A stretch of DNA of 59,548 nt from contig JARVGI010000012.1 in NCBI GenBank assembly GCA_029762625.1, positions 1-59,548 of the forward strand. Reading direction: 5' to 3'. Source of the stretch: Methanomicrobiaceae archaeon. Its GTDB lineage: Archaea > Halobacteriota > Methanomicrobia > Methanomicrobiales > Methanomicrobiaceae. A program made the translations under genes and the position numbers. This document shows positions 17,856-26,071 of the stretch, piece by piece (within the stretch, counting starts at the first letter, position 1; every line of letters begins with the position of its first letter). Below the pieces are notes generated by a model. That model did not search any database. It worked only from the letters and a program-made list of their open reading frames with translations, and was not told the origin of the DNA.

Positions 17856-18119
17856 TCAGGCAAGGACCTTCGTCCTCGTCTCCCACGGTCCGGCGAGCCG
17901 TATCACATCCATCGGGCACGCCTCGACACAAACGCCGCAACCGGCGCAAAGCTCTGAATTTACGTCAAGAACAATGGCTTTGCCGTTCTTGACCCGGTAG
18001 ATCTTCTCTTTGGTGACGGGATCTACCGTATAGAGCTCCAGTGCATCTACGGGGCATGCTACCACACATGCGTTACAACCGGTACACCGTTCCATGTTAA
18101 TATGCAATGCAAATGCCAT
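17856..18119 (-). CDS. fwdG: Ferredoxin-type subunit G of formylmethanofuran dehydrogenase
   Basis: FwdG, 87 residues, with two [4Fe-4S] motifs (CTGCNACVVACPVDA and CAGCGVCVEACPMDV). The frame is open 23 codons further upstream, but those residues are hydrophobic and unlike the family, whereas MAFALHINMERC starting at 18119 gives the usual length of about 80-90. The ribosome-binding site before this ATG is weak (GGTGCGTGA). First gene of the fwd-hdr operon. Confidence 0.88.
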   Translation of the reverse strand: MAFALHINMERCTGCNACVVACPVDALELYTVDPVTKEKIYRVKNGKAIVLDVNSELCAGCGVCVEACPMDVIRLAGPWETRTKVLA

Positions 18120-18735
18120 GGTTTCACGCACCAGTTCGAATTTATCGATTAGAAATCGATTGAAAAAGAGTTGTAGAAGAGAATACATAAACCTTCTGAA
18201 GTTAGGGAACTCTTTTTATGCCATGAAACCGGCGATAATCGCAGCAAATCGTTGATTTTAGGAGATTGTTAATGCTTATGTGTTTATAAATCGGCCATTT
18301 CCCCCTGCGGAGAAAATCGAATTGGCAAACGGTTATATAGGAAACAGCGGGGCCGCAAACCTTTTGTCCCCCATAAAAAAAATCAATTTTTATTCGTGAT
18401 CGACATATAGATCAGTTGGGAATATATTCCCCCCATGAATTTCGTGGGACGTCTGAACTGTACTCTCAATGTACCATTCATCGGCACCATGGCAACCGGA
18501 TCGCGCCCACTCCATACACCCGATCCCCCGCCGTGAATTGTGGTCGGCACCCCCGGCACTGGATGCTGCCCTCCGCACCATCACCCTGCACAAGAACTCG
18601 GACCGCAGGAGAGGGGATACGGCCGCACGGGAGCGGAGAGCAGACCGAACCCCTTCCCGCCGGGTGCGGGAGATCACAGAAAAGAAACATTATTCTGATA
18701 TTCATTCATGACATACGTACCACGAGGTATACAGT
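18120..18735. promoter_or_regulatory. Divergent promoter region between fwd-hdr operon and ftr
   Basis: This 616-base gap holds no convincing gene. For the fwd operon, minus-strand TATA candidates are CATAAAAAGA (18211-18220), TTTATAAAC (about 18282-18290) and CTATATAACC (18331-18340); they would give leaders from about 70 to 190 bases. The second and third are nearly symmetrical and could also serve ftr. An AT-rich inverted repeat (ATAAAAA at 18373-18379 with TTTTTAT at 18387-18393) lies between. The right half (18400-18700) is GC-rich and frame-open on both strands but looks non-coding. Which TATA box is used cannot be told. Confidence 0.5.
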
Positions 18736-19623
18736 ATGGAATTGAACGGAGTTACCATCGACGACACCTATGCAGAAGCATTTCCCACCTGGATTGCGCG
18801 CGTGATCATCACCGCGGTCACCGAAGAGTGGGCGTACAAAGCAGCGGTCGAGGCAACAGGGTTTGCCACCTCGGCAATCGGGTGCCCCTGTGAAGCGGGC
18901 ATCGAGACCTTCCTCTCGGGCGACGAGACCCCTGACTGCCGGCCGGGCTGCGCCATCCTCATCTGCGCAAGCGGCAAGAAGAAACTCAAAGAGCAGCTCA
19001 TCGAGCGGATCGGCGAGTGCATCCTGACCGCACCCACCACCGCAGTCTTCGACGGCCTTCCCGACGCCGAAGAGAGGATCCCGGTCAAGCTCCACTTCTT
19101 CGGCGACGGCTACGAATACCAGGCCGAGGTGGGCGGACGCAGCGTGTGGAAGATCCCCATCATGAACGGCGAGTTCGTCGGCGAGGAGGAGTTCGGCGCA
19201 GTCAAGGGCGTTGCCGGCGGCAACTTCTTCGTCATGGGCGAGAACCAGATGGCCGCCCTCATGGGGGCACAGGCGGCAGTGGATGCCATCAACGGCGTCT
19301 GCGGCGTCATCACGTCGTTCCCGGGCGGCATCGTGGCGAGCGGGTCGAAGGTGGGCAGCACCAAGTACAAGTTCATGTCCGCCAGCACCAACGAGAAGTA
19401 CTGCCCCACCCTGCGTGAGCGGGTCGAGGGAAGCGAGGTGCCCGAGGGCGTCGGGGCCGTCTACGAGATCGTCATCGACGGCCTCGACGAGGAGGCGGTC
19501 AGCGAGGCGATGGCGGAGGGCATCCGGGCGGCCACCACGGTGCCCGGCGTGGTCTACATCACCGCGGGGAACTTCGGCGGCAACCTCGGCCCCTTCAAGA
19601 TCAACCTCTCCGACATCCTCTAA
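18736..19623 (+). CDS. ftr: Formylmethanofuran:tetrahydromethanopterin formyltransferase
   Basis: Ftr, 295 residues, moves the formyl group from formyl-methanofuran to H4MPT, the second step of CO2 reduction. It begins MELNGVTIDDTYAEAFPTWI and contains GFATSAIGCPCEAGIE and SFPGGIVASGSKVGS-type stretches that are hallmarks of the family; length is standard. A GAGGT box precedes the ATG by 8 bases. Divergent from the fwd-hdr operon, which makes its substrate, and about 80 bases upstream of the marker-11-type genes. Confidence 0.97.
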   Translation: MELNGVTIDDTYAEAFPTWIARVIITAVTEEWAYKAAVEATGFATSAIGCPCEAGIETFLSGDETPDCRPGCAILICASGKKKLKEQLIERIGECILTAPTTAVFDGLPDAEERIPVKLHFFGDGYEYQAEVGGRSVWKIPIMNGEFVGEEEFGAVKGVAGGNFFVMGENQMAALMGAQAAVDAINGVCGVITSFPGGIVASGSKVGSTKYKFMSASTNEKYCPTLRERVEGSEVPEGVGAVYEIVIDGLDEEAVSEAMAEGIRAATTVPGVVYITAGNFGGNLGPFKINLSDIL

Positions 19624-19700
19624 CCCTCTTTTTCACCGGACCGATCAGTATAAATACCTTTGTTGCCGACAATCCTGTTAACGATTATTTCGGTGACAAA

Positions 19701-20660
19701 ATGATAGTGCTTACTCCCGACGAAATCAGGCAGCGATACGGCACACTCTTCTCGAAGAAGTTTCTGGTCATGGCCGATGAGGCCGCAGGGATCGCAGAGA
19801 TCATCGAGCACTGCAGCCACCGCGGCACCATCGAATGGGATGCCATGAACCGCAGGCGTGCGGGCGGTGCCGCCCGGTCGATTTCCGTCGAGGGAACGGC
19901 CATGTCGATCGTCGCCGCCATCGGCTCCTACCCCGTGCACTTCGGCGCGGCCGGATCGGAGATCGGCGGACAGGCCCTCGAAGGCGTCGAGATCCTCGGC
20001 GAGGACGAGATCGCCACCACGTGGGCGGGCATCGCCGGGGCGGGGGTGGGCGTCGCCGCCTGCCTCCCGCAGGCGCCGGGCGTGCTCAGGGCCGAGTACC
20101 CCTCCGAAGAGGACATGAAGATCGGCGGGGCGCGGACCAACCGGGTGCGGATCATCTCGCCCCGGTACGAAAAGATCACCATCGGCATCGACGACACCGA
20201 CACAAAGGAGGAGGGTGCGACCTGGGTGCTGGCGCTGCAGTGCGCCGAACAGTGTCCGGTGGAGGGCGTGGAGTACCTCAATATGCGCCTCATCCAGCTC
20301 AACCCGGCGGTTCCCAAGAAGACCACCAACTGCGTCGGCTCCGCCCTCAATTTCGCGGTCCGCCCCGGATCGGTCGACGCCCTGCTGGACTACGTGCGGG
20401 AGTATATCGAGACCAATGCGGTGAGCGACGATGCCGGCATCGCCGTGCACCGGGGCATCGCCCTGCCTGACGATTCCCCCTTCCTCGCACGCATCAAGAC
20501 CGATATCGTCAGCATCGAAGAGGCACAAGCCGAGGCGTCGCGGCTCGGGATCCGGTACATCGACTCGGCAGCGAGAAAAGGGCGTATAGGAGCCCTCGGG
20601 TCGGTGCTCTGGGGCAACCGCGGCATCGAGGCGGCAGGACTCTATGGAGAACATACCTGA
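19701..20660 (+). CDS. Methanogenesis marker 11-type protein, first paralogue (IGIDDTDT domain)
   Basis: A 319-residue soluble protein of unknown function. Its central ITIGIDDTDTKEEGATWVLAL segment (about residue 155) matches the Asp-rich IGIDDTD motif shared by methanogenesis marker protein 11 and the archaeal tRNA-agmatidine synthase TiaS. It lacks the zinc ribbon and OB domain of TiaS, so a tRNA role is not indicated. It is clearly homologous over most of its length to the next gene, which overlaps it by 17 bases. Likely arises from an old duplication. Assignment to the exact family is by recall, not by search. Confidence 0.7.
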   Translation: MIVLTPDEIRQRYGTLFSKKFLVMADEAAGIAEIIEHCSHRGTIEWDAMNRRRAGGAARSISVEGTAMSIVAAIGSYPVHFGAAGSEIGGQALEGVEILGEDEIATTWAGIAGAGVGVAACLPQAPGVLRAEYPSEEDMKIGGARTNRVRIISPRYEKITIGIDDTDTKEEGATWVLALQCAEQCPVEGVEYLNMRLIQLNPAVPKKTTNCVGSALNFAVRPGSVDALLDYVREYIETNAVSDDAGIAVHRGIALPDDSPFLARIKTDIVSIEEAQAEASRLGIRYIDSAARKGRIGALGSVLWGNRGIEAAGLYGEHT

Positions 20661-21519
20661 ACCCTACACGATCCGCTACCCCGAGATCGTGGCCATTGCG
20701 GCGGAGGACGCCACCCGCGTGGAGCTGGTCGAGCAGTTCGACTGCGTCGGCGGGGCGATGTGGGCGAAGTACCACTACAAAAAAAGCCCGCTCGTCCGGT
20801 CGGTGCGGACGGTCGGGGCGACCTCGCGCTACCTCCTCGACCCCGGGGAGGAAGACCTCGCCCTCGTGGGATCGCACTTCCCGGCGGGGATCTCCGGGGT
20901 GCGCGTCACGGACGACGAGATCATGGTCTCCTACCGCGGGATGGGGGGAGGGGGCGTCGGTGCGAGCATCTGCCGGTCGCTCGCACAAGGCGTGCTGCGC
21001 TGCGAGACCGACCCGTCGGGCGGCGGCAGGGTCGCGGGATCGACGGTCTGGCTCCCCCGCCGGCAGCGGGTGCTCATCGGCATCGACGATACCGACACGC
21101 CCGAGGAGGGAGCGACATGGACGCTCGCCCACAACATCGCCCGGGCGGTGGAGGACGACCGCTCCCGCTACCTCTCCCACACCATCGTCCAGCTCTTCCC
21201 GGTAGCCTTCAGGACCAAAAACTGTGTCGCTATCGTCTGCGAATTCGCCTCCACCCAGCCCGATCAGCTGGCCGACCGCTTCCAGGCGTACCTCGAGCGC
21301 TACACCCTCTCGGAGGACACCGGCATGGCGGTCTTCTGCGGCTTCGACCCGTCGGCGCTGGACGGGTTCGGCTGGTCGGTCAAGCAGGGCGAAGTGGATC
21401 CCGCCTCGATCGACCGGGTGAAAGGCCTCGTGGATATCCGCATTGCGGGACGGGGCGCGGTCGGGGCGATCGCGGCCATCCCGTTTTTCACGCGCTACGA
21501 AGAGGCGCTCTCGCTATGA
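20644..21519 (+). CDS. Methanogenesis marker protein 11
   Basis: A 291-residue protein with the same fold signature as its upstream neighbour: VLIGIDDTDTPEEGATWTLAH near residue 140, preceded by a glycine-rich MGGGGVGASICRSLAQGVLRC stretch and followed by HTIVQLFPVAFRTKNCVA. The N-terminal EQFDCVGGAMWAKYHYKKSP is, as I recall, typical of methanogenesis marker 11, a protein found only in methanogens. The Asp cluster suggests metal/nucleotide binding, but the reaction is unknown. It overlaps the upstream gene by 17 bases and the radical SAM gene by ATGA. Confidence 0.75.
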   Translation: MENIPEPYTIRYPEIVAIAAEDATRVELVEQFDCVGGAMWAKYHYKKSPLVRSVRTVGATSRYLLDPGEEDLALVGSHFPAGISGVRVTDDEIMVSYRGMGGGGVGASICRSLAQGVLRCETDPSGGGRVAGSTVWLPRRQRVLIGIDDTDTPEEGATWTLAHNIARAVEDDRSRYLSHTIVQLFPVAFRTKNCVAIVCEFASTQPDQLADRFQAYLERYTLSEDTGMAVFCGFDPSALDGFGWSVKQGEVDPASIDRVKGLVDIRIAGRGAVGAIAAIPFFTRYEEALSL

Positions 21520-22487
21520 ACTGGACACACCTCAAAGCACGCCTTCTCTCCGCCGGCACGGTCCGGCTCACCGGGGAGCCCGCGGACCGCTTCGTGGAGC
21601 GGTCCCGTGCGGGACCGGATGCGGGAGGCGAAGGCTCGGTCTTTTTTACCCCGGGAGACCGCCGCAGGGTCAGGCTGTCCCTCGACCCGGCGAGCGACAT
21701 CGAGCTGGTGCACCGGGGCGAGGGGAGGGCAGAGCTCTGCATCGGCGGCGAGGTCGTCGCGGGAAGGCTTGAGCCGAACGGCCTCCACTGCCCCCGGCAG
21801 GCCTACATCACCGTCAGCGAAGGCTGCATCTTCCGGTGCACCTACTGCCCGGTCCCCTCGCAGGAGGCGCGGGTGAAGACGCCGGACGAGGTTGCGGCGC
21901 TCGTGGAGCGCGTCCTTCCCGAAATCGACGCCATCTCGCTCACCAGCGGCGTGGTGGGAAGTGTCGAGGAGGACGAGAGGCGTGTGCTCGAGGTGGTCCG
22001 GCGCGTGGCCTCCTTCGGCACACCCGTCGGGGTGTCGATCTATCCGCTCGCGGAGACACCCCGGCGCCTCCACGCCCTCGGCGTGGCGGAGGTGAAGTTC
22101 AACGTGGAGACGGCCACCGACGCCCTCTTCAGGCGGCACTGCCCGGGGCTCGACCGGGAGGCGATCATGCACGCCCTGCGGGATTCGGTGGACCTCTTCG
22201 GCAGAAACCACGTCTTTTCCAACGTGATTCTCGGCCTCGGGGAGACGGACGAAGAGATGGAGCGCTGCATCGAAGAGCTCTGCGCCGCCGGGGTGATCCC
22301 GGTGGTGCGCCCGCTCACCCCGTCGGCCGGATGCGCAGGCTTCGAACGGCCGTCGGCGGCGCGGATCGAAACAATCTGCGCCGTCCACGCACGCCACCTT
22401 GCGCAGGCGGGGCTCGACCCCGCACAGGCGCTGACCATGTGCCCCGCCTGCACGGGCTGCGATCTTACGCCGGGGAGGGATGCATGA
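21516..22487 (+). CDS. Radical SAM protein of unknown substrate
   Basis: A 323-residue radical SAM enzyme. The cluster motif CIFRCTYC places cysteines at residues 104, 108 and 111, later than in most minimal family members, after an N-terminal 100-residue domain. A second cysteine set, CPACTGC (309, 312, 315), sits 8 residues from the C-terminus and could bind an auxiliary cluster. It is not the arginine methylase Mmp10 by length or motif. Start ATG overlaps the preceding stop; the stop overlaps the next start. Its position between marker 11 and the coenzyme B genes hints at a methanogenesis cofactor or protein modification role. Confidence 0.85.
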   Translation: MNWTHLKARLLSAGTVRLTGEPADRFVERSRAGPDAGGEGSVFFTPGDRRRVRLSLDPASDIELVHRGEGRAELCIGGEVVAGRLEPNGLHCPRQAYITVSEGCIFRCTYCPVPSQEARVKTPDEVAALVERVLPEIDAISLTSGVVGSVEEDERRVLEVVRRVASFGTPVGVSIYPLAETPRRLHALGVAEVKFNVETATDALFRRHCPGLDREAIMHALRDSVDLFGRNHVFSNVILGLGETDEEMERCIEELCAAGVIPVVRPLTPSAGCAGFERPSAARIETICAVHARHLAQAGLDPAQALTMCPACTGCDLTPGRDA

Positions 22488-23758
22488 ACGGAGAAGAGAT
22501 CCTCATACAGGCCCTGCAGCGGGCGTCGGACCGTGCGTATGCCGTGCCGGGCTACCCGGTGACCCGCATCGCCGGGGGCGTGGCCGCGGCGGTTACGGTG
22601 AACGAAAAGGTGGCCCTCGAGTACGCCCTCGGCGACTCCCTCGCCCTCCGCCGGGCGGCGGTGATCGTGAAGAACGTCGGCGTCAACGCCCTCGCCGATC
22701 CGCTGGCAAACGCCACCACGCAGGGGCTCCGGGCCGGGGTGGTGGTGGTGGCCGGCGACGATATCGCAGTTGCCGCCTCCCAGAACGCACAGGACTCCCG
22801 TTTTTATGGCGAACTCGCCGAGGTTCCCGTGATCGAGCCGTCCGCGGCGACCATGGGGGCGGCGGTGGAGGAGGCGTTCCGGGCTTCAGAGGAATTCTCC
22901 CGCGTCGCCCTGCTCCGCATCACCCCCGCCGCTCTTGCCGGTGAAGCGGACGCCGCCTTCGCGCCGCCGTCCCGCGCCACCGGCACCCTCGCCGACCCCT
23001 CGCTCACCATGCGGGGACGGGTGGCGGCGGCAGCGCGGCGGACGACGGCGATGTTTGCGTGGGCCCGCGCCTCATCCCTCAACACCATCGCCGGCGGTAC
23101 GGCCGGGGTGGGCGCCTGCCCCGGCGACTCGAGGGTGGTCACGGTCTACCCGCCCCCGGGCGACCGCTTCGAGGACGTGGCCGAACTCGGACGCCCCTTC
23201 TTCGCCGAGCACGCCGGCCTCCTCCCCCCGGCGGCGGAGACGGAGCCGGAGAGCATGGCCGGGCGGGGCTACGTTCGCACGCTCTGCCCCACCTGCCCCT
23301 ACGCCCTCCTCTTTGCCCGCATGAAGGAGAAGGGCATGACGGCCGTCTGCGACATCGGGTGCTCCCTGCTCGCCATGAACCCCCCCTACGGGGTGGGCAT
23401 CGCCAGCTACGGCCTCGGCTCCTCGGTGGCCGTCGCCGCGACGAGCACGCGCGTGTCCCTCACCGGCGACTACGCCATGCTGCATTCGGGCATCAACGCC
23501 CTCATCGACATCACGGAAAAAGGGCTGCCCCTGCTCTGTATCGTGTTGAAGAACAAAAAAATGGGGATGACCGGCGGGCATCCGGCCCCGGACGTCGCCC
23601 GCTACCTCGGGTGGGCGGACCCGGTCGTGATCCCGGCGGAGGACGGGGAGGCGCTCGACCGGCACCTCGCCGTCCCCGGCCACCCCCGTGTACTGCTGAT
23701 CGAGGGCTGCTGCCCCGAAGGAGAAGAGCATGAAACCGTGGAATGTGGAAATCTGTGA
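22484..23758 (+). CDS. IorA-like thiamine-diphosphate enzyme lacking the ferredoxin domain
   Basis: A 424-residue relative of indolepyruvate:ferredoxin oxidoreductase alpha subunit. Matching features are NEKVALEYALGDSLALRRA and SQNAQDSRFYGELAEVPVIEPS in the N-terminal half, then LCPTCPYA (C268, C271), CDIGC (C289, C293) and the thiamine-diphosphate stretch from TGDYAMLHSG (about 327) to NKKMGMTGG (about 357). Normal IorA is over 600 residues and ends in two [4Fe-4S] motifs, which are missing; no iorB is adjacent. It overlaps aksA by 29 bases. A role as a 2-oxoacid decarboxylase, such as for 2-oxosuberate, is an inference from context. Confidence 0.8.
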   Translation: MNGEEILIQALQRASDRAYAVPGYPVTRIAGGVAAAVTVNEKVALEYALGDSLALRRAAVIVKNVGVNALADPLANATTQGLRAGVVVVAGDDIAVAASQNAQDSRFYGELAEVPVIEPSAATMGAAVEEAFRASEEFSRVALLRITPAALAGEADAAFAPPSRATGTLADPSLTMRGRVAAAARRTTAMFAWARASSLNTIAGGTAGVGACPGDSRVVTVYPPPGDRFEDVAELGRPFFAEHAGLLPPAAETEPESMAGRGYVRTLCPTCPYALLFARMKEKGMTAVCDIGCSLLAMNPPYGVGIASYGLGSSVAVAATSTRVSLTGDYAMLHSGINALIDITEKGLPLLCIVLKNKKMGMTGGHPAPDVARYLGWADPVVIPAEDGEALDRHLAVPGHPRVLLIEGCCPEGEEHETVECGNL

Positions 23759-24860
23759 CGTCACCCTGCGTGACGGGGAACAGACACCCGGCGTGTCGTT
23801 CACCTGCGTGGAGAAAATGGACATCGCCTCCGCACTCGATGAGATCGGTGTCGAGGTGATCGAGGCGGGCTTTCCGGTGGTCTCCGGGAATGAAAAGGAA
23901 TGCGTGCAGAATATTGCCAGGATGGGGCTCGACGCCAGAGTGTGCTGCCTGGCCCGGGCAAAACGCGAGGATGTCGAGTGCGCCATCGACTGCGATGTCG
24001 ACATGGTGAGCATCTTCATCGCAACCTCGGACCTGCACATACGCCACAAGTACCGCCGCCCGCGGGAGGAGGTGCTCGAGGGGGCGCTGGCAATGGTGCA
24101 ATTCGCCGCGGATCACGGCCTGCAGGTGCGGTTTGCGGCTGAAGACGCCTCCCGCACCGACATCGCCTTCCTCAAAGAGGTCTACACCCGCGGCGCAGAG
24201 CACGGAGCATGGTACGCCAGCTTCGCGGATACGGTGGGCTGCCTGACCCCGCTCGAGATCGCCGCCGTCACCGAAGACCTCTACCGCAGCACCCCCCTCC
24301 CCCTCTGTATCCACTGCCACAACGACATGGGGTGCGCCAGCGCCAACACCATCACCGCCGCGGCGTCCGGCGCCTTCCAGCTGCACACCACCGTCAATGG
24401 CATCGGGGAGCGGGCGGGCAATGCCGCCCTTGAAGAGGTGATCGTCGCCCTCCACATGAAAGGCGGCGTCGACCGCTACGATCTCTCCCACCTGCACGGC
24501 ATCTCGGCGATGGTCAGCCGGTACTCGGGGATCTCCGTCGCCAAGACCAAGGCGGTGGTCGGCGACCACGCCTTCGCCCACGAAAGCGGCATCCACATCG
24601 CCGCCATCCTCGAAGACCCCGCAACCTACGAGTACATCCCCCCGGCCCTCGTGGGCGGCGAGCAGTGCTTTATCCTGGGCAAACACACGGGACGGCGGGC
24701 GCTGGAGCACATCGCCCGGAACATGGGCGTCGACCTCACCGATACCCAGATCCGCTGGGTGCTCCACCGGGTCAAGGAGATTTCCGAGGGGAAGTGCTGC
24801 ATCACCCCCGAGATGTTTCTCGGGATCATCAGGCAGGCACAGGAAGCCGTGGTGGCATGA
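23730..24860 (+). CDS. aksA: Homocitrate synthase family protein AksA
   Basis: A 376-residue DRE-TIM metallolyase that condenses acetyl-CoA with 2-oxoglutarate and its longer homologues in the chain elongation leading to 2-oxosuberate for coenzyme B. DVTLRDGEQTPGVSF holds the catalytic Arg-Asp, and CIHCHNDMGCASANT the metal-binding HxH; the C-terminal part has HESGIHIAAIL. No C-terminal allosteric domain is present, unlike LeuA. The ATG has AAGGAG before it and overlaps the upstream gene by 29 bases. The aksD, aksE and aksF genes downstream support AksA over isopropylmalate or citramalate synthase. Confidence 0.9.
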   Translation: MKPWNVEICDVTLRDGEQTPGVSFTCVEKMDIASALDEIGVEVIEAGFPVVSGNEKECVQNIARMGLDARVCCLARAKREDVECAIDCDVDMVSIFIATSDLHIRHKYRRPREEVLEGALAMVQFAADHGLQVRFAAEDASRTDIAFLKEVYTRGAEHGAWYASFADTVGCLTPLEIAAVTEDLYRSTPLPLCIHCHNDMGCASANTITAAASGAFQLHTTVNGIGERAGNAALEEVIVALHMKGGVDRYDLSHLHGISAMVSRYSGISVAKTKAVVGDHAFAHESGIHIAAILEDPATYEYIPPALVGGEQCFILGKHTGRRALEHIARNMGVDLTDTQIRWVLHRVKEISEGKCCITPEMFLGIIRQAQEAVVA

Positions 24861-26071
24861 GCACGCTTGCGGAGCGGATCCTCGGCGCACCTGCGGGCAG
24901 CTTCGTCGACCGTCCCGTGGACCGGGCCTTCGTGCACGACGGGACCGGGGTGCTGACCCTCGAGGCATGGCGGCGCATGGAACGCGACCGCCTCGCCTGC
25001 CCGGAGCGCCTCTCCATCCTCTTCGACCACATCGCCCCGGCAAACAACAGCACGACCGCGGCCCTGCAGGCGGAACTGCGCACCTTTGCCGCCGAACAGG
25101 GGCTGCACTTCTCCGATGTCGGGGGCGGGATCTGCCACCAGCTGATGAGCGAGGGGATCGTGCGCCCCGGCGAGGTGGTCGTCGGCGCCGATTCGCACAC
25201 CTGCACCCTCGGCGCGTTCGGCGCATTCGCCACCGGCGTCGGTGCGACGGACATGGCGGCGATATGGGCCAGCGGGTCGACGTGGTTCCGGGTCCCCGCA
25301 ACCATCGGCGTCCACCTCGACGGAACCCTGCAGGGTGCTGCCGAGGCAAAAGATATCGCCCTCGACTACGTCCGCAGGATCGGCATGGACGGCGGGACCT
25401 ACATGGCGCTCGAGTTTCTCGGCGAGGGGGTGCGGGATCTCTCCATGGAGAGCCGGCTCACCATTGCCAACATGGCGGTGGAGACCGGGGCGAAGGCCGG
25501 GATGTTCTATGCCGATGATACGACGGCACGCTCCCTCGCAGCGTACGGCATCCACACCGCACCGCAGGCCATCGAGGCGTGTCACTATGATCGGGAGATC
25601 ACCCTCGACCTCGACGACCTCGTCCCCCTCGTCGCCGCCCCGCACCGGGTGGACAACGGGCGGCCCGTCGCCGAGTTCGAGGGGATCGCACTCGACGAGG
25701 TCTTCGTGGGCACCTGCACCAACGGCCGGCACAGCGATCTCGCGCGGGTTGCCGCGATCGTCGCGGGCAGGAAGGTCGCCGTGCGGACCATCGTCGTGCC
25801 CGCCTCGCGGGCCGTGCTCCTGAGGGCGGCACAGAGCGGGGTGCTCACCACCCTCATCGAGGCGGGGTGCACGATCGGGCCCCCCGGGTGCGGGCCCTGC
25901 CTCGGCGCCCATATGGGCGTGCTGGGGGAGGGCGAGGTGGGGCTCTCCACCGCAAACCGCAACTTCCGCAACCGGATGGGGGTGGGCGCGGACTACTACC
26001 TCTGCTCGCCCGCCACCGCCGCCGCCAGCGCCCTCCGGGGCGCCATCACCGCACCGGAGGGATCCGCATGA
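24857..26071 (+). CDS. aksD: Homoaconitase large subunit
   Basis: A 404-residue aconitase-family large subunit that, with AksE, isomerises homocitrate-type intermediates in coenzyme B synthesis. [4Fe-4S] ligands lie in VGTCTNGRHSD and IGPPGCGPCLG; substrate stretches include DHIAPANNSTTA and GADSHTCTLGAFGAFATG. The frame is open upstream, but the ATG overlapping the aksA stop (ATGA) gives the family length of about 400-420. Large subunits of homoaconitase and isopropylmalate isomerase are alike; the specificity call rests on the small subunit and the operon. Confidence 0.9.
   Translation: MSTLAERILGAPAGSFVDRPVDRAFVHDGTGVLTLEAWRRMERDRLACPERLSILFDHIAPANNSTTAALQAELRTFAAEQGLHFSDVGGGICHQLMSEGIVRPGEVVVGADSHTCTLGAFGAFATGVGATDMAAIWASGSTWFRVPATIGVHLDGTLQGAAEAKDIALDYVRRIGMDGGTYMALEFLGEGVRDLSMESRLTIANMAVETGAKAGMFYADDTTARSLAAYGIHTAPQAIEACHYDREITLDLDDLVPLVAAPHRVDNGRPVAEFEGIALDEVFVGTCTNGRHSDLARVAAIVAGRKVAVRTIVVPASRAVLLRAAQSGVLTTLIEAGCTIGPPGCGPCLGAHMGVLGEGEVGLSTANRNFRNRMGVGADYYLCSPATAAASALRGAITAPEGSA

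Noticed and set aside
18390-18745. Overlapping reading frames on both strands before ftr
   Set aside because: Arg/Pro-rich translations in several frames, no ribosome-binding sites and no recognisable domains; treated as intergenic.
19701-20660. Annotation as the tRNA-Ile agmatidine synthase TiaS
   Set aside because: The IGIDDTD motif is shared, but the protein is shorter and lacks the OB-fold and zinc-ribbon parts of TiaS.
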